Origin: Mesorhizobium sp. Root157
Lineage (GTDB): Bacteria > Pseudomonadota > Alphaproteobacteria > Rhizobiales > Rhizobiaceae
DNA: 64,000 nt
Direction of reading: 5' to 3'
Assembly (NCBI RefSeq): GCF_001427385.1
Contig: NZ_LMGJ01000005.1
Location: 1 to 64,000, forward strand
The translations under genes and the position numbers were made by a program. The notes under the pieces were generated by a model that saw only the letters and a program-made list of their open reading frames with translations, was not told the DNA's origin and did no database searches. This document shows positions 6,777-15,173 of the stretch, piece by piece (position 1 is the first letter of the stretch; every line of letters starts with the position of its first letter).

Positions 6777-7568
6777 TCAGTTCCGATGGTTAGCCGATTT
6801 TGGGGCGAAGCGCGACAACACCTGGATGACCGACATGCAGCCCCAGGTTATGGCAAAGGCGATGATGGCGAGCGCCGCCGGCTCGTAGGCCCGGTTGGCA
6901 CCGATGTTCTGCAAATAAGGGCCGAACGCCGGCCGGTTGAGCAGGCTTGCCATGGTGAATTCGCCGATGACGATGGCGAAGGTGAGGAAAGCGCCGGACA
7001 GAACCGCGATCAGGACATTGGGCAGGATGATGCGGCCGATGATGGTCGCCCAGCCGGCGCCGAGGATTTGCGCCGCTTCGGTCAGCGTGCGCACGTCTAT
7101 GGTTCTGAGCCCGGTATCGACGGCACGATACATTAAGGGCAGCGCCAGCATGGCGTAGCCGATGATGAGCAAGGCGTCGGTCCCTCGCGTCGAACCAAGG
7201 AAGGGCAAGGGCGAGTTGGAGCCATACATGCGGATATAGCCGAACACGATGACGATGGCCGGAATGATCAGCGGCAACAGCGTGATGAACTCGACGACCG
7301 GCCGCAGATGCGGCATGCGCAGCCTGATCCAGTAGGCGGTGGGCACCACGATCAGCACGCCGAGCAGAATGGTGAACACGGCCACGATGACGGAATAGCC
7401 GAACGTCGCCTGAAAGCGGTCGTCGCCAAGCACGACTTTGTAGGCGTCGAAGGAATAGGTGCCGCGCCGCATGCGCATGGAGAATTCCACGGTCGCGATG
7501 AGCGGGATGAAGAAATAGGCGGCGCCCAGGATGAAGGTGACCCAGGCCCAGAAGCGTCCCGACTTCAT
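6777..7568 (-). CDS. ABC transporter permease (PotC-like)
   Basis: A 263-residue inner-membrane permease with about six hydrophobic segments and the cytoplasmic coupling motif around EAAQILGAGWATIIGRIILP (the EAA loop). The ATG at 7568 overlaps the stop of the upstream permease as ATGA, and AAAGG lies upstream, which favours this start over the GTG nine bases earlier. It pairs with the following permease to form the channel of the transporter. Confidence 0.85.
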   Translation of the reverse strand: MKSGRFWAWVTFILGAAYFFIPLIATVEFSMRMRRGTYSFDAYKVVLGDDRFQATFGYSVIVAVFTILLGVLIVVPTAYWIRLRMPHLRPVVEFITLLPLIIPAIVIVFGYIRMYGSNSPLPFLGSTRGTDALLIIGYAMLALPLMYRAVDTGLRTIDVRTLTEAAQILGAGWATIIGRIILPNVLIAVLSGAFLTFAIVIGEFTMASLLNRPAFGPYLQNIGANRAYEPAALAIIAFAITWGCMSVIQVLSRFAPKSANHRN

Positions 7569-8479
7569 GTGAGCCACCTTTCGCTACGGGTCCGGAACCA
7601 GATGTAGAAGATGTTGGCGAGGCCCGTGATGAAGATCATGCCGAAGGCCAGCGCGTAACCCAGATGCGGGTTGTGCAGGACGTCGCCGCGGATCTGCGCA
7701 TAGAGCAGGATCGGCACGATGTTGAGCGACGAACCGGTGAGCGCATAGGCGGTGGCGATGGCGCCGAAGGCGTTGGCGAACAACAAGATGACCGTGCCGA
7801 GGAAACTCGGCCACAGCACCGGGATGACGACCATGCGCCAATATTGCGACTGGGTTGCGCCGAGCGTGGCGGCGGCTTCACCCCATTCGCGCTTGATGCC
7901 GTCGATGGCCGGCGTGATGATGACCACCATCAGCGGGATCTGGAAGTAGATATAGGTCAGCGTCAGGCCCCAGAACGACAGTATGTTGAAGCCGTGGGCA
8001 TAAAGGTTGACGCCAAACACGGTGTTGAGGATGACGGTGACGAGGCCGAGGCGGCCCAACGTGGCGAGGAAGGCGAAAGCCAGCGGAACGCCGGCGAAAT
8101 TCGAGGCGACACCGGAAAAGGTGAGGGTGGTGGCGCGCACCCAATTGGGCAGGCCCCCGCGCACGATGGCAATGGCGATGGCCAACCCGGCAAAGGCACC
8201 GATCAGGGCCGAGGCGAGGCTGACCTTTATCGATATCCAGTAGGCGGCGAGGATGGACGGCTGCGACAGCGCGACGATGTTTTCCAGCGTGTATTCGCCG
8301 GCATCGTTCTGGAAGGCGCCGACGATCAGATAGCCTGTCGGCAAGATCAGGAACATCAGCGCGAAAATGAAGAACGGCGCCACGCCGAGCCATTGGGTCG
8401 GCAGCCTGAAACCGCGGGCCCCGGCTGGAGGAGCCGTCTTGCCGGCAACCGCCGGATTGGTAAGGCTGAGATCGCTCAT
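7565..8479 (-). CDS. ABC transporter permease (PotB-like)
   Basis: A 304-residue permease: a charged N-terminal tail, a first helix near 30-50, then five further hydrophobic segments. The EAA-like loop reads EWGEAAATLGATQSQYW. It is translationally coupled to the second permease by a 4-bp overlap. A GC-rich hairpin separates it from the binding-protein gene upstream. Confidence 0.85.
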   Translation of the reverse strand: MSDLSLTNPAVAGKTAPPAGARGFRLPTQWLGVAPFFIFALMFLILPTGYLIVGAFQNDAGEYTLENIVALSQPSILAAYWISIKVSLASALIGAFAGLAIAIAIVRGGLPNWVRATTLTFSGVASNFAGVPLAFAFLATLGRLGLVTVILNTVFGVNLYAHGFNILSFWGLTLTYIYFQIPLMVVIITPAIDGIKREWGEAAATLGATQSQYWRMVVIPVLWPSFLGTVILLFANAFGAIATAYALTGSSLNIVPILLYAQIRGDVLHNPHLGYALAFGMIFITGLANIFYIWFRTRSERWLT

Positions 8480-8501
8480 GCGCCGGCTACCGTTTGAGAG
8501 G

Positions 8502-8525
8502 CCGGGCGGCCGTCAAGCCGCCCGG
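8502..8525 (-). terminator. intercistronic hairpin after the binding-protein gene
   Basis: Perfect 9-bp stem CCGGGCGGC / GCCGCCCGG with a 6-nt loop, between the binding-protein stop and the first permease start. There is no T-run, so it more likely protects or attenuates the mRNA than fully terminates it. Confidence 0.6.
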
Positions 8526-8538
8526 ATTATGTGGTCAA

Positions 8539-9645
8539 TTACTGGACGTTGGCGCCGACCACCGTATCCCAGTTCTTGGTGATCGCTTCCTTGGAAGCGG
8601 CCTGTTCGTCGAGCGTCGGGAACACGGCCTGTTCATAGGCAGCGGCCGGCGGCATCTTGTCGAGCAACTCCTGCGGAATCTTGCCGTTCTTGGCCAGATC
8701 GTTGAAGCGGATCGGGTGGCAATAACCCTTCAGCCAGCCGAGTTGGCCGTCGTCGGAGTAGAGATGCTCCATCCACAGCTTGGCTGCATTGGGATGCGGC
8801 GCATAGGCGCTGATGGCCTGGATGTAGACGCCCGCGACAACGCCAGTGGCAGGAACGACGACGTCGATCGGCGGATTGCCGTTCAGCGTATCGCGACCCG
8901 CAAGGGCGTTGTAGTCCCAGGTGATCAGGATCGGAGTCTGGCCCTGGGCAAGCGTTGCCGACTTGCCGATGACCGGCACGAAGTTGCCCTTGGCGTTGAG
9001 TTCCTTGAAGAACTCGAGCCCGGAAGTGCCGGCAGCCTCGCCAGCGGCAGCGCCCTTCGACAGGCCGGCGGCGTAGACGCCCTGGATGGCCTGGTTCGAA
9101 GCACGCGGATCACCCGCCAGTGCGATCGAGTTTGCATATTCGGGCTTCAACAGGTCCGCCCAGTCCTTCGGCGCTTCCTTGACGAGGTCCTTGTTCACCT
9201 CGAAAGCGAGAACGCCGTAGTAATCGCCGTACCAGTAGCCCTCGGCATCCTTGGCACTGTCGGGGATCGAATCCCAGGTCGACACCTTGTAGGGCTGGAT
9301 CAGGCCATCTGCCTTGGCCTGCGGGCCATAGGAGAGACCGACGTCGATGACGTCGGGCGCCTGCGGACCCTTGTTGTCCTTGTTGGCCTTGATCGCCTCG
9401 ATCTCGTCGCCGGAGCCAGCGTCGGGATTGAGTTCATTGACGGTGATTTCCGGATACTTCTGCTTGAAGGCATCGATGACTGCACCATAGCCGCACCAAT
9501 CATGCGGCAAGGCGATGGTCGTGAGCTGACCTTCCGCCTTGGCGGCGGCAACCAGTTCGTCCATCGACTGGGCGGACGAAATGGCAGAGGTCACCATGAG
9601 GGTGGCCGCCGTAAGGGAAAGTACCTTTCCCGTAAACTTGAACAT
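8539..9645 (-). CDS. ABC transporter periplasmic substrate-binding protein (PotD/FbpA-like)
   Basis: A 368-residue secreted protein with a signal peptide (MFKFTGKVLSLTAATLMVTS, cleavage near SAQS). The mature part has the two-lobe fold of extracellular solute-binding proteins: the early strand QLTTIALPHDWCGYG, hinge regions around PDVIDVGLSYG, and a late aromatic segment LGWLKGYCHPIRF. ATG has GGAGAG 6 bases upstream. The ligand cannot be assigned. The subfamily includes carriers of polyamines, 2-aminoethylphosphonate and related small cations, and the neighbouring genes suggest an amine or amino alcohol (inference). Confidence 0.8.
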   Translation of the reverse strand: MFKFTGKVLSLTAATLMVTSAISSAQSMDELVAAAKAEGQLTTIALPHDWCGYGAVIDAFKQKYPEITVNELNPDAGSGDEIEAIKANKDNKGPQAPDVIDVGLSYGPQAKADGLIQPYKVSTWDSIPDSAKDAEGYWYGDYYGVLAFEVNKDLVKEAPKDWADLLKPEYANSIALAGDPRASNQAIQGVYAAGLSKGAAAGEAAGTSGLEFFKELNAKGNFVPVIGKSATLAQGQTPILITWDYNALAGRDTLNGNPPIDVVVPATGVVAGVYIQAISAYAPHPNAAKLWMEHLYSDDGQLGWLKGYCHPIRFNDLAKNGKIPQELLDKMPPAAAYEQAVFPTLDEQAASKEAITKNWDTVVGANVQ

Positions 9646-9779
9646 TGGGTTCTCTCCGTTGAACTGACGCCGTAAGACGCCTGCGACGCGGTATCGGGTT
9701 CATGTGACGGTTAGATGAAACCCAAATGAAGCCAACCCGCCGCAGTACGAAAATCTAACTCTTTTTAAGCGATTGAAGC

Positions 9780-9810
9780 AATTAGCCAGAGCTTGTTTTT
9801 CCGGCTAATT
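9780..9810. promoter_or_regulatory. inverted repeat upstream of the ABC operon
   Basis: AATTAGCC (9780-9787) and GGCTAATT (9803-9810) form a perfect 8-bp inverted repeat in the AT-rich 217-bp gap before the binding-protein gene. It may be an operator for an internal promoter of the transporter genes. No binding protein is known. Confidence 0.45.
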
Positions 9811-9862
9811 ATTTGGCTTCCTGCCTAACCCTTTTGTTCACTTTCGGGTTACCTGCCGGTGG

Positions 9863-11035
9863 TCAGATCGTGCCTTCGATGGCGTTTTCGAGCAGGCCAA
9901 GCGCCGCCTTCTTGGTCAGCTTGACGGGGTTGCCGCCGGCGGTTGGATCGACAACGGCCATGTCGGCGATCAGGCCCTTGCGCTTCTTGTCCATGTCGAG
10001 CCCCTTGATGAGGCCCGGCAGCGCATGCGGAACCTTGAGTTCCTTCCTGAGCTTGATGATGGCCTTGGCGAAACCGTCGAAGCCGCCCTTGATGCCGCAA
10101 TAGGCGGCAAGGCGAACGATGCGCTCCTCGATGGCGTCACGGTTGAAGGCGATGACGTAAGGCATGAACACGGCATTGGTCATGCCGTGGTGGGTGTCGT
10201 AGAGCGCGCCGATCGGATGCGACAGCGAATGGATGGCGCCGAGCCCCTTCTGGAAGGCGGTGGCGCCCATGGCGGCGGCGGCCATCATGTTGGCGCGCGC
10301 GGTCAGATCCTTGCCGTTGGCGAAGGCCTTGGGCAGGTTCTCGAACACCAGCCGGATGCCTTCCACCGCGATGCCGTCGGCCATCGGATGATAGCCGGGC
10401 GCGCAATAGGCTTCGAGGCAGTGGGCGAGCGCATCCATGCCGGTGCCGGCGGTGATGAAGCCCGGCATGCCGACCGACAATTCGGGGTCGGCGATGACGA
10501 TTTCCGGCAGCAGCTTCGGATGGAAGATGACCTTCTTGGTGTGGGTCTCTTCATTGGTGATGACGCCGGCGCGGCCGACTTCCGAGCCGGTGCCGGCAGT
10601 GGTGGGCACCGCGATGATCGGCGCGATCACGTCGGCATTGGCGCGCGTCCACCAGTCGCCGACGTCTTCGAAGTCCCAGACCGGGCGGGTTTGGCCGGCC
10701 TGGAATGCGATCAGTTTGCCGAGATCGAGCGCCGAGCCGCCGCCGAAGGCGATGACGCCGTCATGCTTGCCTTTCTTGAAGACGACGATGCCCGCGGTGA
10801 GGTTCGACTCGACCGGGTTCGGCTTGACGTCGGAGAAGACTCCGTAAGGCACCTTGGCGTCGTCGAGGATCTTCAGCGTCGAGGCGACGACCGGCAGCTT
10901 GGCCAGGCCCGGATCGGTGACGAACAAAGGCCGCTTGATGCCGGTGGCGGCAAGCACCTCCGGCAGTTCCTTGATGCGGCCGGCGCCGAAGCGAACGGTG
11001 GTGGGGTAATTCCATTTGGAGACGAGCTTGGACAT
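9863..11035 (-). CDS. iron-containing (group III) alcohol dehydrogenase
   Basis: A 390-residue NAD(P)-dependent dehydrogenase of the Fe-ADH family. The dinucleotide-binding GGGSALDLGK lies near 98-107, and the metal site residues lie in GMDALAHCLEAY, HSLSHPIGALYD and THHGMTNAV. It would interconvert an alcohol and an aldehyde. The aldehyde dehydrogenase gene lies 18 bases upstream and a GS-like ligase next to that, so the alcohol is probably one formed after gamma-glutamylation of an amino alcohol (inference). The metal may be Fe or Zn. Confidence 0.85.
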   Translation of the reverse strand: MSKLVSKWNYPTTVRFGAGRIKELPEVLAATGIKRPLFVTDPGLAKLPVVASTLKILDDAKVPYGVFSDVKPNPVESNLTAGIVVFKKGKHDGVIAFGGGSALDLGKLIAFQAGQTRPVWDFEDVGDWWTRANADVIAPIIAVPTTAGTGSEVGRAGVITNEETHTKKVIFHPKLLPEIVIADPELSVGMPGFITAGTGMDALAHCLEAYCAPGYHPMADGIAVEGIRLVFENLPKAFANGKDLTARANMMAAAAMGATAFQKGLGAIHSLSHPIGALYDTHHGMTNAVFMPYVIAFNRDAIEERIVRLAAYCGIKGGFDGFAKAIIKLRKELKVPHALPGLIKGLDMDKKRKGLIADMAVVDPTAGGNPVKLTKKAALGLLENAIEGTI

Positions 11036-11053
11036 GTCTTGTTCTTTCGAAAA

Positions 11054-12442
11054 TCAGATCGTTTCGCGCAGGTGATAGGATTTCGGCCTTGTCAGGTTGT
11101 CGTAGCCGATGGCCGAAAGGGCGGCGCCCTTGCCGGTGTCCTTGACCCCGGTCCACACCAGCGCCGGATCGAGATAGTCGCAGCGGTTCATGAACACGGT
11201 GCCGGTTTCGACGCGGTCACCGATGGCGACGGCACGATCGGTATCGCTGGTCCAGAGCGAGGCCGTCAGCCCGTAGGGGCTGTCGTTCATCAAGGCGATG
11301 GCCTCCTCGTCATTGCGCACCTTCATGATGCCGACGATCGGGCCAAAACTTTCCTCGCGCATGACGCTCATCTGGTGATCGACATTGGTCAGGACTTCCG
11401 GTGCGAGATAGGGCGAACCGGCCTTGTCCTGATCGACCTTCATGTTGACGTGTGCCGTGGCGCCCTTGCGCAGCGCTTCGGCCTTCTGCTCGCGGATCAG
11501 GTCGGCAAAGCGCGCCTGCGCCATCGGTCCCATCGTGGTCGCCTGTTCGAGCGGATTGCCGACGACATAGTTCTTTGTCTCGGCAATGAAGCCCTCTACG
11601 AATTCGTCATAGACCTTCTCGTGCACATAGACACGCTCGATGCCGCAGCAGCACTGGCCGGAATTGAAGAAGGCGCCGTCGACCAGATTGGCTACCGCAT
11701 GGTCGAGCCTGGCATCGGGCAGCACATAGGCCGGATCCTTGCCGCCAAGTTCGAGCCCAAGCGTCATGAAGGTGCCCGCCGCAGCCTTCTCGATGGCGCG
11801 GCCGCCACCGACAGAACCGGTGAAATTGACGTGGTCGATCTTGCCCGAGCCAAGCAGTTTCTCGGTCTGGGCGTGGTTGAGAACGAGGTTCTGGAACACA
11901 TGCTTCGGCAGCCCGGCCTTGTCGAAGGCCTGGGCAAAACGCTCGCCGACAAGCAACGTCTGCGCCGCATGTTTCAGGATCACCGTCGAGCCGGCCATCA
12001 GCGCCGGAACGATGGTGTTGACGGCGGTCAAATAGGGATAGTTCCACGGCGCGATGACCATGACGACGCCAAGCGGGTCCTTCCTCACATAGCGGCGGAA
12101 ACCATCCTTCGGATTGGACGCCAGCACCGGCTTCAAAGCCTGTTCGGCAATCTCGACCATATAGCCGACGCGTTCCTTGACGCCGCCGAATTCGCCGCCA
12201 TAGCGCACCGGACGCCCCATCTGCCAGGCGATCTCCGGCACGATCTCGTCGGTCATGGCGACCAATGCTTCCAGCATGGCCAGCATGTACTTGCCGCGCT
12301 CGGCGATCGAGGTCTGCGCCCAGGCGACCTGTGCGGCGCGCGCGCGCTCGACTGCGGCATTGATGGCCTGGTCCGTTGCGACTGGCCGCTCGACATAGAT
12401 CGAGCCGTCGATGGGAGATTTGAGCTTGACCGTTTCGGTCAT
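11054..12442 (-). CDS. NAD(P)-dependent aldehyde dehydrogenase
   Basis: A 462-residue member of the aldehyde dehydrogenase superfamily. The catalytic Cys lies in FFNSGQCCCGIERVYVHE, the general-base Glu in LGLELGGKDPAYV, the cofactor-binding Asn in VIAPWNYPYL, and the late motif in EESFGPIVGIMKV. The start is an ATG a short way downstream of the GS-like gene. In this operon it would oxidise the aldehyde made by the adjoining alcohol dehydrogenase to an acid, as the gamma-glutamyl-aminoaldehyde dehydrogenases (PuuC type) do (inference for substrate). Confidence 0.88.
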   Translation of the reverse strand: MTETVKLKSPIDGSIYVERPVATDQAINAAVERARAAQVAWAQTSIAERGKYMLAMLEALVAMTDEIVPEIAWQMGRPVRYGGEFGGVKERVGYMVEIAEQALKPVLASNPKDGFRRYVRKDPLGVVMVIAPWNYPYLTAVNTIVPALMAGSTVILKHAAQTLLVGERFAQAFDKAGLPKHVFQNLVLNHAQTEKLLGSGKIDHVNFTGSVGGGRAIEKAAAGTFMTLGLELGGKDPAYVLPDARLDHAVANLVDGAFFNSGQCCCGIERVYVHEKVYDEFVEGFIAETKNYVVGNPLEQATTMGPMAQARFADLIREQKAEALRKGATAHVNMKVDQDKAGSPYLAPEVLTNVDHQMSVMREESFGPIVGIMKVRNDEEAIALMNDSPYGLTASLWTSDTDRAVAIGDRVETGTVFMNRCDYLDPALVWTGVKDTGKGAALSAIGYDNLTRPKSYHLRETI

Positions 12443-12510
12443 CGTCCTTGTCCTTCAGTCAGAGTTTGCGGGCAGCGCGGGAGGCGTTGCTGCCCATTGT
12501 CGTTGATCAA

Positions 12511-13881
12511 TCAGTACCGCTCGAAACCGCGATGCAGTTCCCAATCGGTGATGCGGCGGTCGTATTCGAGTTGTTCCCAGCGCGCCGTATGCACGTAGTG
12601 CTCGACAACGTCCTCGCCGAAAGCCTCTTTCAGCATTTTCGACTTTGCCATGGCTTCGGTGGCATCGCGCAGCGTTTTCGGGACGTCCTGCAGCCGCGAT
12701 GCCTGGTAGGCGTCGCCGACGAACGGCTTTTGCAGTTCCAGCTTCTCGTCAATGCCGGCGAGCCCCGCCGCGATCAGACCCGCGAAGGCGAGATAGGGAT
12801 TGAGGTCGGCACCGCCGATGCGGCACTCCATGCGGATGCCCTTGGTGCCTTCGCCGCACAGCCGGAAGCCGGCGGTGCGATTGTCTTCCGACCACATGAT
12901 CTTGGTCGGTGCGAAAGTGCCGGACTGGAATCGCTTGTACGAATTGATGTAGGGCGCCAAAAGCAGCGTGTATTCCCTGGCGTATTTGAGCTGCCCTGCC
13001 GACCATTGCTGGCCGAGTTCCGACAACGTCCACGGTGCTTGTTTGTCGAAGAATAGCGGCGTCTTGCCGTCGGCGCTCCACAGTGAATTGTGGATGTGGC
13101 TGGAATTTCCGGCGAGGCCGTAATTGTACTTGGCCATGAAGGAAACCGCCTTGCCCTCGATGTCGGCGATCTCCTTGGCGCCGTTCTTGAGGAAGACGTG
13201 GCGGTCGGCCATTTCGAGCGCCTCGGCATAGCGCACGTTGATCTCCTCCTGCCCCGGCCCCCACTCGCCCTTGGAGTTCTCGATCGGAATTCCGGCCGCA
13301 TTCATGTCGTTGCGCAGCCGGCGCATGTAACCTTCTTCCTTGGTGGTGATGCCGATCAGATAGTCGCCAATATGCGGCGAAGCCGTATCGAGGTCCTGCC
13401 AGTGCTTGGCGCGCGCCGATTTGTAGGTTTCGGAGAACAGGTAGAATTCCAGCTCGGAGGCGAAATAGCCCATGTAGCCGCGGTCGGTCAGGCGCTTGAT
13501 CTGCTTCTTCAGGATGCCGCGCGGCGAATGCGGCAGGTCGTCGTGGGTATGATGGTCAAGCAGGTCGCACAGCACCAGCGCGGTTTTTTCCAGCCAAGGA
13601 ACGAGGCGGATGGTGGCAAGGTCCGGCTTCATGACGAAGTCGCCATAGCCTTTCGACCAGCTTGCCGCCTTGTAGCCCGGAACCGGCTCCATATCGATGT
13701 CGTCGGCCAGAAGATAGTTGCAGCCATGCGTCTCGTCATGTGCGGACTCGACGAAGAACTGGGCCAGGAATCGCTTGCCGATCAACCGGCCCTGCATGTC
13801 CACGGCAGCCGTCAGCACCGTGTCGATGTCGCCTGACGCCACCAGCTTCTTCAACTGATCGAATGAAAGATTTCCGGCCAT
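12511..13881 (-). CDS. glutamine synthetase-like gamma-glutamyl-amine ligase
   Basis: A 456-residue GS-fold enzyme. Conserved GS blocks are visible: FASELEFYLF (metal Glu), GPGQEEINVRYA, AGNSSHIHNSLW (ATP/ammonium-site region), NRTAGFRLCGEGTKGIRMEC and GGADLNPYLAFAG. The length and the substituted loops fit the GS-like ligases that glutamylate amines (PuuA, IpuC and GlnA4 groups) rather than GlnA (established for those families). An alcohol and an aldehyde dehydrogenase follow in the operon and two transporters flank it. The likely job is ATP-dependent attachment of glutamate to an amine or amino alcohol, the first catabolic step. ATG at 13881 follows GGAGCGG. Confidence 0.8.
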   Translation of the reverse strand: MAGNLSFDQLKKLVASGDIDTVLTAAVDMQGRLIGKRFLAQFFVESAHDETHGCNYLLADDIDMEPVPGYKAASWSKGYGDFVMKPDLATIRLVPWLEKTALVLCDLLDHHTHDDLPHSPRGILKKQIKRLTDRGYMGYFASELEFYLFSETYKSARAKHWQDLDTASPHIGDYLIGITTKEEGYMRRLRNDMNAAGIPIENSKGEWGPGQEEINVRYAEALEMADRHVFLKNGAKEIADIEGKAVSFMAKYNYGLAGNSSHIHNSLWSADGKTPLFFDKQAPWTLSELGQQWSAGQLKYAREYTLLLAPYINSYKRFQSGTFAPTKIMWSEDNRTAGFRLCGEGTKGIRMECRIGGADLNPYLAFAGLIAAGLAGIDEKLELQKPFVGDAYQASRLQDVPKTLRDATEAMAKSKMLKEAFGEDVVEHYVHTARWEQLEYDRRITDWELHRGFERY

Positions 13882-13930
13882 TCTTTTTCCGCTCCAACGC
13901 CACCCTTGACGCATCGGGTTTCAACACGAG

Positions 13931-13954
13931 AGCCGGCCGCCGAAGCGGCCGGCT
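13931..13954 (-). terminator. intercistronic hairpin after the TRAP binding-protein gene
   Basis: Perfect 10-bp stem AGCCGGCCGC / GCGGCCGGCT with a CGAA (TTCG on the minus strand) loop, between the DctP-like gene and the GS-like gene. No T-run follows on the minus strand, so partial termination or mRNA protection is more likely. Confidence 0.65.
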
Positions 13955-13977
13955 TGTACTTTCAATCCAGAACCGAC

Positions 13978-15042
13978 TCAGCTGTAACGATACGGCGCGC
14001 CGGCTTTGACCATCGACTCGTTGTACTTCTTGATGATCTCGACCACCTTCGCGGAGCGCGGGCTCTGGCTGGCCACCTCGTCCCAGAACTTGACGGCCTC
14101 GGTTTCGACCTGCTTCCACTCGGATTCAGGAATCGTCGTGAGTTCCAGCTTGCCTTCGTTGCGGTACTTGGCCTCGCCTGCCCAGTACCAATGCTGGCGG
14201 TAGTAGTGCGAGGTGTCGATGGACATCATGAACAGTTGCTGGAGATGCTCCGGCACTGCCTTCCACTTGTCGGTGTTGACGAAGTAGGAACCGGCCCAGG
14301 CGCCCGACAGCGGGTTGGTGAGGAAGTATTTCAACACATCGGCCCAGCCGACGGTGTGCATTTCGGTGATACCGCACCAGCACACACCATCCAGTTCGCC
14401 GGTCTGCATCGCAGGCGCCACGTCCTCGTAGGGCAACGACACCGGCACCACGCCGAACTTCGACAGGAACTGGCCACCCGTCGGGAAGGTGTAGACGCGC
14501 AGGCCCTTCAAATCCTCGATCGACTTGATCGGCTTGGTGGTGCCGAAGTTGCACGGATCCCACGCGCCGGTCGAAAGCCAGGTGACGCCGGGGATCTCCG
14601 CATAGGCCTCTTCCCAGACTTCCTTGAGTCCATGCCAGTGCCAAAGCGCCGGCACGTCGAGCGAATAGCGAGAAGCGAGCGGGAAATAGGCCCCGAACAC
14701 GCGCACATCGACCGGAGCCGCAGCCGAATCGTCGTCGCTTTGTGCTGCGTCGAGGGTGCCCGCCTGCACGGCGCGGAACAACTCGCCCTGCGGCACGAGC
14801 TGGTCGGCCGTGTACATCTCGATTTCCATCTCGCCATGCGCGGCCTTGTTGAAGGCATCCACACCGGTCTTGCACACATGCTCGGCCAGCGCCGGGCCGG
14901 CATAGGTCTGGAGGCGCCACTTGATCGGCGCCTGCGCCTTCACGTAGGGCGCGGCCAAGGTGGTCGCACCGACTGCGCCGGCTCCCGTCAGGATGGATTT
15001 GCGCAGGAAATCGCGCTTGTTCATCTTTTCTTTTATCGTCAT
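13978..15042 (-). CDS. TRAP transporter solute-binding protein (DctP family)
   Basis: A 354-residue periplasmic protein with a Tat-like leader: KRDFLRKS followed by the hydrophobic stretch ILTGAGAVGATTLAAPYV. The first Arg of the twin pair is Lys. The mature chain has DctP features such as the Arg-containing segment GLRVYTFPTGG and CWCGITEMH. It supplies the DctQ/DctM membrane subunits upstream in the operon. The ligand is unknown; DctP relatives bind organic acids, amino acids and ectoine. ATG at 15042 has GGAG 9 bases upstream. Confidence 0.85.
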   Translation of the reverse strand: MTIKEKMNKRDFLRKSILTGAGAVGATTLAAPYVKAQAPIKWRLQTYAGPALAEHVCKTGVDAFNKAAHGEMEIEMYTADQLVPQGELFRAVQAGTLDAAQSDDDSAAAPVDVRVFGAYFPLASRYSLDVPALWHWHGLKEVWEEAYAEIPGVTWLSTGAWDPCNFGTTKPIKSIEDLKGLRVYTFPTGGQFLSKFGVVPVSLPYEDVAPAMQTGELDGVCWCGITEMHTVGWADVLKYFLTNPLSGAWAGSYFVNTDKWKAVPEHLQQLFMMSIDTSHYYRQHWYWAGEAKYRNEGKLELTTIPESEWKQVETEAVKFWDEVASQSPRSAKVVEIIKKYNESMVKAGAPYRYS

Positions 15043-15173
15043 TTCACAACTCTCCCATCATCATCAACGTTAAGTTGTCACCCCCGGCAAAGGCGCCGGC
15101 AAGTGGTCTGGTCGGACTTTCGAAAACTCTGCATCGCTCCCCTTTCACCTGGTCCATTCACATTCCCCCACCG

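Noticed and set aside
10025-12598. An 857-codon open frame on the plus strand
   Set aside because: It runs antisense to the Fe-alcohol dehydrogenase and aldehyde dehydrogenase genes, which have full family motifs. Its His/Arg/Gly-rich translation has no domain. It is the usual antisense shadow in GC-rich DNA.
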